64,000 nt of DNA from Syngnathus acus (Eukaryota; Chordata; Actinopteri; Syngnathiformes; Syngnathidae): the NCBI RefSeq assembly GCF_901709675.1, contig NC_051089.1, positions 17,854,008 through 17,918,007 on the forward strand, in the 5' to 3' direction. The notes under the pieces are model-generated. The model was not told where the DNA came from and did not search any database. It saw only the letters and a list, made by a program, of their open reading frames with translations. Positions 24,001 through 34,546 of the stretch are shown in pieces. Position 1 is the first letter of the stretch. Every line of letters starts with the position of its first letter. A program made the position numbers and the translations under genes.

Positions 24001-25211
24001 CCGGAAGGAGGAAGCGCGGGAACGAGTCAGCGAAGCTCGGCGGGTGTGTAATAGGGGTGTAAATCGCGGGTTTTGTCACAATACGATATCATATCGATAC
24101 AAAGAACCACGATACGATATTTGCCGATATCTTAAAGCCTGCTGTGATTCATTCACGATACATCACGATATAGTGCTCTACGATCGATATAGAACAATAT
24201 CCTGATTTATAACAATTCATACGCAAAATCAACAAGGTACTGCAAACTCTTTATTTAGGAAATTACAAGAGTATTGTAGTGTACAAAGTGCTTATTTTAA
24301 CACTGAACTTAACTCATATAAGTAAGTAAAGAAAAATGAATATTCTTTCTTTTTTTGTAATACCATTAACTTTAAAGTGCATTACTGAACTATTTAATTA
24401 CAATAATTTTAATTGTCCGTTGAGCCATCTTTTCTTTGGAATCCAAAGTGCTTCCAAACGAATGACTTGAAGCCCAAAGGGGAGCGAATTTCCTCGTCTT
24501 CTTGGACACTAGCCATAGCACCAGCCCAGGAGCCGCGTAGTTGTCGGCTCCCCTTTCACGTGCCTGCTCTGCTCACAACACAACACGCCGCGCACTGCTC
24601 CCGGAAAGAGGAAGCAAGCAACAATGAACTGGATTTCAAAATAAAGTCGCGTCTAATGTCCAAGGTCAAAAACGGGCGATATAGATCGATGTTTACGTTT
24701 AGCATCGATGCCAACAAATCGTAGAGCATTATATCGATTAATCGATGTGTATCGATGAATCGTTACACCCCTAGTGTGTAATGGAGTACCATGACGGACG
24801 TGGAGAAGTGGCGGAACCTGGAGATGAGTGGAGGCGTTAGCCTCAGCCAAAAGCCAGATGGTGAGACGCACGAGCGGCGACGGCGTCGTCCTCGACGGCG
24901 GCGTGCAGGACAATGCCCTGCGGGCAGGAAGCCGCAGCAGCGCCGGCCGGCGATGCAGGGCCGCCAAGGAGCCCACCACGTCTAGGTCGCGTTGATGGCT
25001 CCCACGCCAAGCCTCACGGCACCAACAAGTCCAGCCAGCACACAGCAGACACAGATCACGCCAAGGTTTTTGAAACTGTAACCTCGGTATTTCGGCAGGT
25101 AATCTGGTTTGAGATCAAGGTAGAAATCAGTCGGAGTCGAAGTCGGAGCAGCGAGAAGCGGCAGCCAGGTGCACCCGCGTCCTCACGGATTCTCATTAGC
25201 ATAAGCTTGTT
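21032..25211 (-). mobile_element. L2-type LINE, copy a, interrupted by a hAT element
   Basis: The 3' end at 21029-21047 is an ATT/ATA tail next to GCGCTATATAAAACCG (minus). RT is in 21089-22468: LLDLSAAFGTVNH near residue 128, HGVPQGSVLGPILF near 190, HCYADDTQLC near 220. The endonuclease lies in two overlapping frames, 22501-23673 (LGDFNLHID, HTLDLV, ISDYLAILFD) and 23408-24079 (LLCLNETWQ, RGGGIA). A GC-rich 5' region runs from 24782 to about 25211. Frameshifts near 22480 and 23450 break ORF2, and the usual catalytic SDH of the endonuclease reads SDY. No separate ORF1 seen. Confidence 0.88.
24052..24773 (-). mobile_element. hAT element (ZBED1-like finger remnant) inside L2 copy a
   Basis: Ends TAGGGGTGTAA and TTACACCCCTA; 8-bp duplication GTGTGTAA at 24044-24051 and 24774-24781. 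On the minus strand near 24410-24480 it reads FKSFVWKHFGFQRKDGSTDN, the start of a BED finger of ZBED1-like transposases. The rest of the gene is absent. GATATCGATA-rich subterminal repeats flank both ends. Confidence 0.9.
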
Positions 25212-25385
25212 TGCGATGACACCACAAGGACAACCCAGGAGACACTGGAGAAACAATTTGTCTCCCGGTCTTGGCAACGCCTCGGGATCACCCAGGACGT
25301 GCTGGATGAAGTGGCTAGTGAGAGGAAAGGCTTAGTTGCTGCCTCTTCAAACCGACCTCGGATAAGTGGGAGAGAATGAGATGAG

Positions 25386-25615
25386 ATTAATGTAAAATTA
25401 AAAATTATTGCAGCTTTGACGATAATAATAAATAATGCCCACCCCTACCCCTGAACCGATCTGACCACCTGAAGTACATCAGGTACCAACATCAATTCTG
25501 GCAGAGCCACCCGAACATGGCTGGTGCCACCACCCTTAAAAACCCTAACCCAATAAATGTTGCATTAGAAGTCACTTAACCAATTGTTCCTAAATTGTTG
25601 TGTTTTTGTGTTTAG
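25386..25615 (+). other. Unassigned stretch before ccdc102a exon
   Basis: AT-rich. It ends in a pyrimidine-rich run TTGTGTTTTTGTGTTTAG that serves as a plausible splice acceptor for the exon at 25616. Confidence 0.5.
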
Positions 25616-26036
25616 GTTTCTGAGTGACTGAAGAGGTGATGACGTCTTGTTGACCCCTTCTTCCTGTAAACTTAAAACACTGACCATGAACCACTCTCCA
25701 CATCTGTCTGAGGGAAGCAAGACAACAGTAGGTGATCTACTGTGCAGTCTGCGCATGGATTCAGACAGGGACATTCATTCCCCTGAAAGTGTTGCCCAAA
25801 CCCCAAGCCCCAATGGAGAAATCCTGAGCTCCAGTACTCCACCGCTGCTTTCACCTGGGCTAGGAGGCCTGGGAGCATTGGCCATCATTGGTGAGGTTCC
25901 TGGGGCAGACTGGGAGAGCAGAGAAGAGCTGAGACTCAGAGAGCTCGAGGAAGCCCGAGCCAGAGCAGCTCAGATGGAGAAAACCATGCGGTGGTGGTCA
26001 GACTGCACTGCAAACTGGAGAGAAAAATGGAGCAAG
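25616..26036 (+). CDS. ccdc102a: ccdc102a, first coding exon (coding from 25686)
   Basis: Acceptor TTTTTGTGTTTAG precedes 25616 and donor AAG|GTACAT follows 26036. The ATG at 25686 sits in a good context (GACCATGA); the frame upstream has only a TTG, so this ATG is chosen. The 117 codons give a Ser/Pro-rich, probably disordered start and then, from about residue 76, [20 protein letters not shown] and [20 protein letters not shown]. These blocks closely match the conserved region of vertebrate CCDC102A as I know it. CCDC102A is a coiled-coil protein whose human form has been linked to centrosomes and the cytoskeleton; no enzymatic function is expected. The exon ends WSK in phase 0 and continues at 47922. 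Paralogue CCDC102B is less likely given the exact [15 protein letters not shown] wording. Confidence 0.95.
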
Positions 26037-26349
26037 GTACATTGACTAAATGCTATTTTATAAACATGCATTTTATAGCCTTGACTCCAGATCTACCAAA
26101 GATAAATGTCTAAATTACAAAGGGTCATTCTGTGTCATTTCATCAGATCCTGTAAAAATTGTAGTACAAAGACAGAAAAAAATATTTTGTCTCTATCATC
26201 AATATTTTTCTCACAGTACTCTGAAAAGCCATTTTTAAATAGCAATATATGGAAAACTGCCTTTAAATTTTCCACAGTTGGTAATAGCTTCTAGACATGG
26301 AATGGCAGGTGTGTAGGTCATTGACCAATATACCCTTGTATGGTAGGTA

Positions 26350-27338
26350 CCGTATTTTTCGGACTATGACTCGCTCTGGAGTACAAGTCGCACCAGCCAT
26401 AAAATGCGTAATGAAGAAAACATATACATATACTAAGTCGCACTGGAGTACAAGTTGCATTTTTGGGGTAACTTTATTTGATAAAATGCAACACCAAGAA
26501 CAGGCATGAACAGGCAACAACAGGCTAAACGATACTGTATGCTAACGTTACATAAACACAAACGTGGAGCTGAGAACGTGCCTGACGTAACATTAACAGT
26601 TATTTAAATAACTATAATATAAATAACACATTTATCAAACCATCTGTGACACTCCAAATCATTAAATCCATCAAAATCTTCGTCCTTTGTGTAAACAAGG
26701 CCGTCGTCAGATTCGTCGTCAGTTGCGGGTCCAATTATTCCACAGATCTATATAACTATATTGTAGCATTACCAAAGTACCAGGAAAGTCATGGATTTGG
26801 TAACTGGCTCTTTATTTCACAAAACAAGACCTCAACATACGAGCTCTAAAAAAAGCGCCCCGGATCTCTCTTCTCGTCTCCTCCCCCCTGCTGCCTTAAC
26901 GGCCTCCCCAGACAATCGGAAACTACTGAACTCTAACAATATACAAGTTGCTACACTAAATAAACTGTATATCAAATAACTATAACATAAGTAACAAGTT
27001 TATCGAACCATCCGTGTCACTCCAAATCATTAAAGCCATTGAAATCTTCATCCTGTGTCAATATCTGTCCTCTGTATTATGAACAACTCCTGACTCCGGA
27101 AGTCAGTGAATGGATTCAGACTCCTTGTCAGTGGCGGCTCCAATTATTCCACAGGCCTCGTGCGCCCTCATGCGGTTCAAAGTGAAAATAACATGTGAAG
27201 TGATCAACTATACTAGTAAGTAAGTAATGTGTTAATGATCAAGTAATAATGTGTTAATAATTTCACATATAAGTCACTCATAAGTCGCACCCTTGGCCAA
27301 ACTATGAAAAAAACTGACATATCGTCCGAAAAATACGG
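26350..27338 (-). mobile_element. pogo-type element, family 1, non-autonomous
   Basis: Ends CCGTATTTTTCGGAC and GTCCGAAAAATACGG with TA on both sides. Minus-strand transposase tails (GF.DLE stop) are seen near 26650-26700 and 27010-27060. Between them lies GTTACCAAAG...CTTTATTTCACAAA, shared with 4840-4920 (reverse) and 60890-60950, so this segment belongs to the family consensus. No catalytic domain. Confidence 0.88.
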
Positions 27339-27474
27339 TACTTATAGGGAAACCTCCCAAAATTTGGGTTATTGAAATGAAATAGCAAACTTGAAGAGTG
27401 ACTGATCCTGATTTTTGCAAGATTTTTATATAGACAGGTGTGAATCTTTTTCAATTTCCGTATTTTCCGCACTA

Positions 27475-27802
27475 GAGTCATCCCTCGCTATATCACGGTT
27501 CACAGCCTCACTGCTTCACGGATTTTTTTCACAGTGCATTCAGATTAAAAAGACACTACAGAGCGGAGTCAGGTCGCAGAGATGCACTATATAGTACGTA
27601 CTGATGATTAAAATTAATATAGTTATCTGGAAGAGTGTTTACTTCTCATTGTTAAACAAATGCTTGGGCCTGAAAGCAAGTTTCGTCCTTCGGTTCCAAC
27701 CTGTATAATAATGGTAAGAAAATAAAGGTTTCTACCTTACGGATTTCACCTATCACGCGTTCTTTCCGGAACGTAACCCCAGCGAAAAACGAGGGATTAC
27801 TG
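27475..27802. mobile_element. pogo/Tigger-like MITE, family 2
   Basis: Ends GAGTCATCCCTCGCTATATC (first base changed) and AAAAACGAGGGATTACTG with TA at 27473-27474 and 27803-27804. No coding sequence. Confidence 0.85.
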
Positions 27803-27877
27803 TATAGCGCACACTTAAAAGCCTTTCATTTACTCAAAAAACCACAGTGCGCCTTATAATCCGGGGCGCTTTATATA

Positions 27878-28557
27878 CAGTCAAATCTCGGTTTTCGAAC
27901 AAACCCGGTTCTCGAACAAATCAGAATTCGAACAAAAAATTCTAGATTTTTTTGCTTCGGTTGTCGAACAAAATTTGGAGGTCGAACCTCATGAGATGAG
28001 CCGGGAGGACCCGAGAAAACCCGACCGCGCGGCCTGGATGCCGACTGACTCCGTTCGTTGTTATTGTATTTTCGTTACTTTGAGGATTGTATTAACCCCT
28101 AATCGTGCCTCCAAAGAAAGCAAGTGGGAGCAGTAAAGCCATCCTAAAACACAAAGACGCTCTTAAAGCAATGCGACAGTGAGCGCCCGACGCGCTGCGG
28201 TTGCGCGATCGGACCAAATTAAGCTCCCTGCGCACTTAAATTTTGGAAAGTACATCAGGACTTTAAAAATATTTTCTAAATTTCAGCAACGGCTCTTTCA
28301 CAATAATGCGACCAGCGCGGTGGAGTTGCGCGGTCGGTGACGCGCTACGGTTGCGCATTCGGGGGTGCGCTGCAGTTGCGCGATCAGACAAAATGCACAA
28401 ATGAAAAAATGCTTAAAAAAGGCGTTTTTTTTAGTCTTGGAACGGATTAAAATATTTTCCATTATTTGTAATGGGAAAAATAGATTCGGAATTCGATCGA
28501 GTCGCTTCTCGAACCGCCTTCTGGAACGTATTGTGGTCGAAAACCGAGGCTTGACTG
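27878..28557 (+). mobile_element. pogo/Tigger-like MITE with CAGTCAAATCTCGG ends
   Basis: Ends CAGTCAAATCTCGGTTTTCG and CGAAAACCGAGGCTTGACTG, TA at 27876-27877 and 28558-28559. Near 28107 it reads PPKKASGSSKAILKHKDA, resembling a Tigger-type transposase start; no further domain. Several GGTTGCGC/GCGCGGT blocks repeat between 28170 and 28390. Confidence 0.85.
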
Positions 28558-28915
28558 TACTATGGATCAAATGATGAATTTGTTGATCCATACTGGTTGC
28601 CCACAGCAGTCCACCAAAATATTTCAGTATGACTAGTAAATTACAAGGTCGCATCGCTTTCAGCATTACGGCAACCGTGGTCAGGGGGCATCACCGAAGT
28701 AATAGGTGAACACCCGTACTGTGCTTACTCCAACACCTCGTGTGTGAACAAAGACGCCAAAATGCCTCCTCTGTCGCGTGCGTCGCCGAGTTCAAACTCA
28801 AGGCTATCAGCTACGCAGCCGAACGTGGGAACAGAGCAGCAGCAAGGGAATTCAACGTTAATGAATTAATGGTACGGGAGTGGAGAAAGCAAGAAGATGA
28901 TCTGTGCCAAGTAAA

Positions 28916-30983
28916 TCATCATCATCATCATCATCGTTTTAAAGTCCGCTTTCCAGGCGCCGCTGGGTTGGACTGGGTTCTCGATATGGCCTTCTTCCAC
29001 CGGGAACGGTCCGAGGCCATCTTGTGGTTGATGCCGAGTGCCTTCATGTCGGCTGCCACGGTCATCTGCCAGGTCTTTTTAGGTCGGCCACTGGGTCTTG
29101 TTCCCTCTACGTTATACGACATAACTTTCTTCACCCAGTCGTTCTCGTCCTTCCTCACTACATGTCCGTACCATCGCAGTCTGCCTCTCCTCACCACATC
29201 CACTATGGCCTCCACTCCCATCTTCTGTCTCAGCTCTGCACTGGTCTTTTCCTCCCTCATTGACACACCACACATCCATCTGATCATCCTCATTTCTGCT
29301 CTGTTTAGTTTGTCTTCATGTTCTGTTTTCAGGGCCCATGCCTCACTTCCGTACGTCATACTACTTCTGACACAGGCTGAGTACACTTGGCCTCTCATCT
29401 TCAGGGATGGGGCCTTAGATGTTAAGAAGGGCATGAGTTCCCTGAATTTCTTCCACCCGCTTCTCACCCTTGTGGTCACTGCTAGGTCCACCCCCCCATC
29501 AGCGTTAAGCATGTCTCCAAGGTAGCAGAAGCTGTCCACCACCTCGTACATCTCCCCATCTACCACGAGCCCCTCTTGCTCAGCTGGGTCTGCTTGGGCG
29601 ACTTCTCCCCTACACCGCTTGCATTGGAAGGTCTCACTTGCAGCTAGTAGGCTGCCTTTTACTCCGCTGCATCTTCGGTGTACCCATCTCTGGCAACCCT
29701 TGCACCGGATAGAGTTAGCTTGCACTCCCTTCCCGCAAACTCCACATGGCCATGCTCCTGACTGCGATATCACTCCCAGGCCAGCACCACCGACCATGAC
29801 CTTTGATTTTGCCGCATTCACCTTCATTCCTTTCACTTCCAGGCATGTCTTCCAGGCCGCTAGCTTCCTAGCTAGGTCTTCTCGGCTGTGAGCCATCAAT
29901 ACCAGGTCATCCGCGTAGAGCAGCTCCCATGGTAGTCCACCCCTCACTTCCCTCGATACCACATCCATCACGATAGCAAACAGTAATGGGCTGAGCACTG
30001 ATCCCTGGTGCACCCCTACCCTTACTTCAAACCCATTACTGTCGCCAACTCCTGTTCTAACAGTTGTGCAGGCTCTGCAGTAGAGAGCCATCACAGCCTT
30101 TACCAGTCCCTCTTCCACACCCGACTTCCTTAGGGCCCACCTCACCACCTCCCTTGGCACCCTGTCGAACGCTTTTTCCAGGTCGACAAAAGCGAAGTAC
30201 AACCTCTTCCTCTTCTCCTGGTGCTTCTCTTGCATCTGTCGGATGACAAAAATTGCGTCTGTTGTACCTTTACCAGGCATGAAGCCATACTGCATCTCGT
30301 CCACCTTTACCCGTGTCCTCACCCTCTTTTCCAACACCCTCTCTAATAACTTCATTCCATGCTCCAGCAGCTTTATAGCCCTGTATGACCCGCATGCGAG
30401 TGGGTCCCCCTTCCCTTTGAATAGAGGCACCAGGACGCTTCCTGTCCAGTCCTCCGGAATGTGCCCCTCAGCGATGACACTGTTACACAGGTCGGTCATC
30501 CACTGCACACCGACGTCTCCCGCTGCCTTTAGCATCTCTGCCACCACTCCAGATGGTCCAGCTGCCTTTCCATCCTTCATGGCCTTCATGGCTTTTCCCA
30601 CTTCTGTCCGTGTGATCGGGCCACATTCACCCTCCACTTCGTCGCATCTCGCCTCACCATCCCAGTCATTCTCCACATTCAGCAGCTTCTCCATGTACCT
30701 TCGCCATACTTCCTTCACTCTTCTGTTGTCTGTCACGATGTTGCCATCCTCATCCTTCACACAGTTTGCACCGGTCACATCACGCCTCTCCTTAACCATT
30801 TGCTTCGCTATCTTGAAGAAGCTCTTTTGTCCTCTTTCACTCTCCAATTCACTTGCAAATTCTTTCCTCTTGGTCTCTTGGGCCTCCCACACTGCTGTCC
30901 GTGACGCCCTCCTTGCCTCTACATACCGCACTCGGTCTGCCTCCCTTTTAGATTTCTTCCATACTTTATGGCACACTTTATGG
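28916..30983 (-). mobile_element. RTE-clade LINE, 5'-truncated, with 17-bp target duplication
   Basis: Flanked by the perfect 17-bp direct repeat GATCTGTGCCAAGTAAA at 28899-28915 and 30984-31000. The 3' end (minus strand) is a (GAT)n microsatellite at 28916-28935, the usual RTE terminus. Size 2068 bp; the endonuclease is missing. It sits inside the pogo transposase gene in opposite orientation. Confidence 0.92.
28931..30983 (-). CDS. RTE-type reverse transcriptase with embedded PHD-like finger
   Basis: One unbroken frame of about 680 residues inside the LINE; it extends upstream to 31057 only through flanking host DNA. In order: a basic linker; MKDGKAAGPSGVVAEMLKAA near residue 160; LVPLFKGKGDP; MQYGFMPGKGTTDAIFVIRQ; YFAFVDLEKAFDRVP (first catalytic Asp); GVHQGSVLSPLLFAIVMD; and LLYADDLVLMA (Asp pair). 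After RT comes a Cys/His finger, CGVCGKGVQANSIRCKGCQR WVHRRC then FQCKRC, of PHD-like spacing. DSFCYLGDMLNADGG and RLRWYGHVVRKDEN follow at the C terminus. It lacks the endonuclease through 5' truncation, so it cannot move by itself, but the RT is uninterrupted, pointing to a young insertion. Confidence 0.9.
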
Positions 30984-32386
30984 GATCTGTGCCAAGTAAA
31001 GAAGACTAGAAAGAGTTTCCGGGGGAACAAAGCAAGATGGCCACAGCTAGAGGACAAACTCGAACAGTGGGTTGTTGAACAAGTACAAGCATCTCTACAG
31101 TCACTGTTCTAATGAAGGCAACAGCCCTAGCACGGCAAAATGAACATAAATGAATTTCAAGGCGGTCCTTTTTGGCGCTTTCGGTTTATAAAAAGACGTC
31201 ATCTCTTAATCCGCACACAAACTACCTTCTCGCAGCAACTGCCGAAGGATTACCAAGAAAAACTGTCCACGTTTCTTGCATACTGCCAAAAAAAGATCAC
31301 TGAAAAGAAAATCCGGACAGAGCATATTACCAATATGGACGAGGTTCCACTCACCTTCAATCTTCCCATGAACCGAATTGTGGAGAAAACGGGCAACAGT
31401 ACGGTGACTATACGCACCACAGGGAATGAGAAGTCATCCTTCACTGTAGTTTTTGCCTGCCAGGCTAATGGGACCAAACTTCCACCAATGGTTATTTTTA
31501 AGAGGAAGACCTTGCCAAAAAATTACTTTCCAGCCGGCGTCATCATCAAAGGTAACTCGAAGGGATGGATGGATGAGGACAAGATAGGAGTGAAATTCAC
31601 GTCAAGACACCGGATGGCTTTTTCCACACTTCTCAGTCCTTATTGATTTACGACTCCATAAACGGCCATATCACAGATGGTGTCAAAAAACAAGTGAAGA
31701 AAACCAATTCGGAGCTTGCCGTCATTCCGAGTGGATTAACTAAAGAACTCTAGCCGCTTGATATTGGAGTCAACAGGGCATTCAAAGCTAGAATGCGAGC
31801 TGCGTTGGAGCAGTGGCTGGCAGAAGGCGAACACACATTCACCAAAACGGGAAGACAGCGCTGGGAGACTTATGCCACTATCTGCCAGTGGATTGTGGAT
31901 GCCTGAGCTGATATATCAGACATAACTGTGGTCAGAGCTTTCGCGAAGGCAGGAATAATAACCAAACTGCCAGGGAATAGCAACGGCACTGACTCGTAAT
32001 AATGACGAGAGGGACCTGGGCATAATGAATGCCGCACTCGCCCAACTGTTCAATTCGGGCACGGAAGAGGAAGAATTCGACGAACTTGTGGACAAATGAT
32101 CCTTTGAACAACGTTGTTATTGTGCAATTTTTGTATTATATGTTGTATTGTATATAAGGTTTGCTGTGTATAAAATTTGACTGAATACCTCATTGACTGG
32201 TTTGACATTCCCTTTAGCACACCTCCATCTAGTGGATGCATAACGCAACCCTAGTCAATCCCAGTTTGATGCAGTAGCTTCTATTCTATGCACCTTTTAA
32301 TCCGATAAATTTTTTTTTTCAATATTGGGTGTGCTGTGTCTAATAAGGAGGAAAAGAAAATCCCTACGTAATTTTGACAAATGGCG

Positions 32387-32552
32387 TGCTGGAGCCTATG
32401 CCAGCGCTCATCGGGAAGTAGACGGGGGACACCGTGAACCGTGTGCCAGCCAATCGCAGGGCACACAGAGACAAACAACCATCCACACTCACACCTAGGG
32501 GCAATTTGACGTGCCCAATCAGCCTACCAAGCATGTTTTTGGGATGTGGGAG
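32387..32552 (-). repeat. tRNA-derived SINE (type B), 3' half; other half at 37594-37738
   Basis: Reads (plus strand) GTGCCAGCCAATCGCAGGGC, CCTAGGGGCAATTTG and ATGTTTTTGGGATGTGGGAGG. It continues at 37594 with AGGAAACCGAAGTGCCCGG, CATGCAAACTCCACACAGGG and the tRNA head near 37700-37738. The LTR-like repeat interrupts it. Confidence 0.85.
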
Positions 32553-33120
32553 GTGTCAAGTTACATGGTGGATAGGATGGTACAAGATGGTGCGTGAATG
32601 TGTATTGGATTTGGCCCAGACGAATTGGCTCAGATGAAATTCCAAATTTCACCAGAAGATGGTGACAAAGCTCGACATGGGAGACCTGAAGGAGGGGCCC
32701 TGAGTAAGGGTTACTTAAAAGTTAGTTCTTCAAAATTAACTATTGTTAAACTGGTAAAGGGGGGGTTGTTGGTTGAACCGGTCAACCTCCATTGCCGTTC
32801 CAAATTTCACCAGAAGATGGTGCCAAAGTTAGATTGACTTGACATGGGGTAACCTGATGGAAACTAGTAGATAAATTAAATTGTTAAATTGTTAGTGACT
32901 AGAGAAACACGACCTGTCTGAAAAACGCATAGTATCACACAATTTTGGGTTATTTTATATTATTTTGTTTTCCTATAATATACTTTGAAACTGTTTGAGT
33001 ATTTTAATCTGCTAACTAGGAGAACCCATGATCATAGTTATGGTTATGTGTTAAGTTGATCATTACTAGACAAGATGTATGTTATTATTGTCACAATGTT
33101 TAATCAATATCAAATATGTA

Positions 33121-33982
33121 CCGTATTTCTTGCACTATAAATCACGTCTTTTTTCATAGTTTGGGTGGGGGGGGCGATTTATACTCAGGAGCAACTTATA
33201 TGTGAATTTCTTCACAAATTTTCAAAATTAAAAAATCCGCGATGTAGTGAAACCACAATAAACGGACCGCGATGTAGCAAGGGATTACTGTAATCTCAAC
33301 TGCAACTGCGGCGCGGCGCATACGCGGCGGTGTTTTACATAAAGGACAAAGGATTCGATCACGGGATTTAATGACTTGGAGTGACAGAGATTGTTTGATA
33401 AAATTTTTCTTTATAATTATATGGGCCTGTGTAATATTTTGAAGTGCAACCGCCGTCAGCGGCTCACACCCGGCGTTGTTGACATAAAAGACGATCGATG
33501 GATTCAATGATTTGGAGTGACACAGATGGTTTGATAATAGTATTGCTTAAATAATAGTTGTTTGATATATAATTTATATATCATTATATGGGCCTGTGGA
33601 ATAATTTGAAGTGCAACCGCCGCCAGCGGCGCGCACCCGGCAATGTTGACATAAAGGATGATCGATGGATTTAATGATTTGGAGTGACACTGATGGTTTG
33701 ATAAAGGTGTTATTTATGTTATAGTTATTTGGATAACTGTCAATATTACGTCAGGCCCGTTCTCAGCTCTTCGTTTGTGTTTATGTCACGTTAGCATACC
33801 GTATCGTTTAGCCTGTTGTTGCTCGTTCATGTCTGTTCTTGGTGTTGGATTTTGTCGAATAAATTTCCCCCAAAATGCGACTTATACTCCGGAGCGACTT
33901 ATATATATTTTTTCACTTTATTGTGCATTTTATGGCTAATGCGACGTATAATCCGGAGTGACTTTTAGTCCGAAAATGACGG
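33121..33982 (+). mobile_element. pogo-type element, family 1, three tail modules
   Basis: Ends CCGTATTTCTTGCACTATAA and CCGAAAATGACGG with TA on both sides. Transposase-tail modules (GF.DLE then TGA) near 33365, 33505 and 33665. A family-2 end (GATGTAGCAAGGGATTACTG) is embedded at 33230-33292. Confidence 0.85.
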
Positions 33983-34546
33983 TATTTAACATTGATGTGT
34001 GAGCAAAGGAAGGAGGCAGGGGTTAATAATGATACTCTGTGGTGGAAAGGCTTGGGTCCGACGCATGAGCGTGACCCGAGGTCACGTTCATCCGGTCGAG
34101 GACCGGGCAAATGTAACGTTAACAGTGATGCCACTTGGTGGAGTACTGCGGATGACTCATGAGCCTGACCCAGAGGTCACCTCATCTGGTTGAGGTTGGA
34201 GATGCAGCTGCAGTCTATTCTAGAATCAGTCCTGGGAAACACAGGTATATGACGTAATGGAAAAACTGGTACGTGACCAAGCTGGCGTAGCACCCGCATA
34301 CGGAGGCCTATAAAGAGGTCATCCTGACAAAGACAGGGCTTCTGCCCGCTGCCCGCATCTCGCTCGCTGGGTCGCGTTGCCCGTCAGGGCTTTGCCCCTG
34401 CGGGCTGCCGGTGAGCCGAGAACGCCGATTAGACGAAGATAGATTTTTTTCATTCTTTTTGAGATTAGACCAAAATCTACTAAAATGAATTTCTAGAGTC
34501 TTCGAATTGGACTTTGTCAAATTTTAGGCTTAAAGACAGGCTAGGA

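Larger units (their letters stand above)
18165..25385 (+). mobile_element. RTE/Rex3-type LINE, C-terminal part in three pieces
   Basis: Pieces at 18165-18455, 20884-21030 and about 25212-25385 join into one degenerate RTE-type C terminus. Piece 1 reads EVLKYLAVLFSSKGRMEREI and DSRIDTVCSNADS. Piece 2 keeps the DNA of the ...CTACTGCTCC...GGAGCCAGATGAGGTGG region. Piece 3 keeps CACTGGAG...CGCCTCGGGATCACCC to GACCTCGGATAAG. The first break is a hAT element with 8-bp duplication, the second a minus-strand L2. Order and orientation of the three pieces match intact fish elements of this type from my knowledge of them. Dead. Confidence 0.75.
28739..32099 (+). pseudogene. pogo-type transposase gene, decayed, split by an RTE LINE
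   Basis: 5' part (28739-28915) reads EFKLKAISYAAERGNRAAAR and ELMVREWRKQEDDLCQVK, a CENP-B/pogo DNA-binding region. After the LINE, from 31001, it continues KTRKSFRGNKARWPQLEDKL EQWVVEQ, then stops near 31112. A new open stretch (31140-31646) holds the DDE domain: TNMDEVPLTFNLPMNRIVEK (first Asp) and ACQANGTKLPPMVIFKRKTL. Frames then shift; YDSINGHITD near 31650-31680 and PLDIGVNRAFK near 31758 carry the second and third Asp. The acidic end EEEEFDELVDK precedes the TGA at 32097. Dead through stops, shifts and the LINE, but all three catalytic Asp positions are visible. Confidence 0.88.
27458..32310 (+). mobile_element. pogo-type element, family 3, once autonomous, with three nested insertions
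   Basis: Left end CCGTATTTTCCGCACTA at 27458; the right end is decayed (GCACCTTTTAATCCGATAAA near 32288-32310). Contains a whole decayed transposase gene (28739-32099). Nested inside: a family-2 MITE (27475-27802), a CAGTCAAATCTCGG-ended MITE (27878-28557) and an RTE LINE (28916-30983). Insertions 1 and 2 left TA duplications. Confidence 0.8.

Noticed and set aside
30243-31112. 289-residue + frame
   Set aside because: Antisense shadow of the RTE reverse transcriptase on the minus strand.
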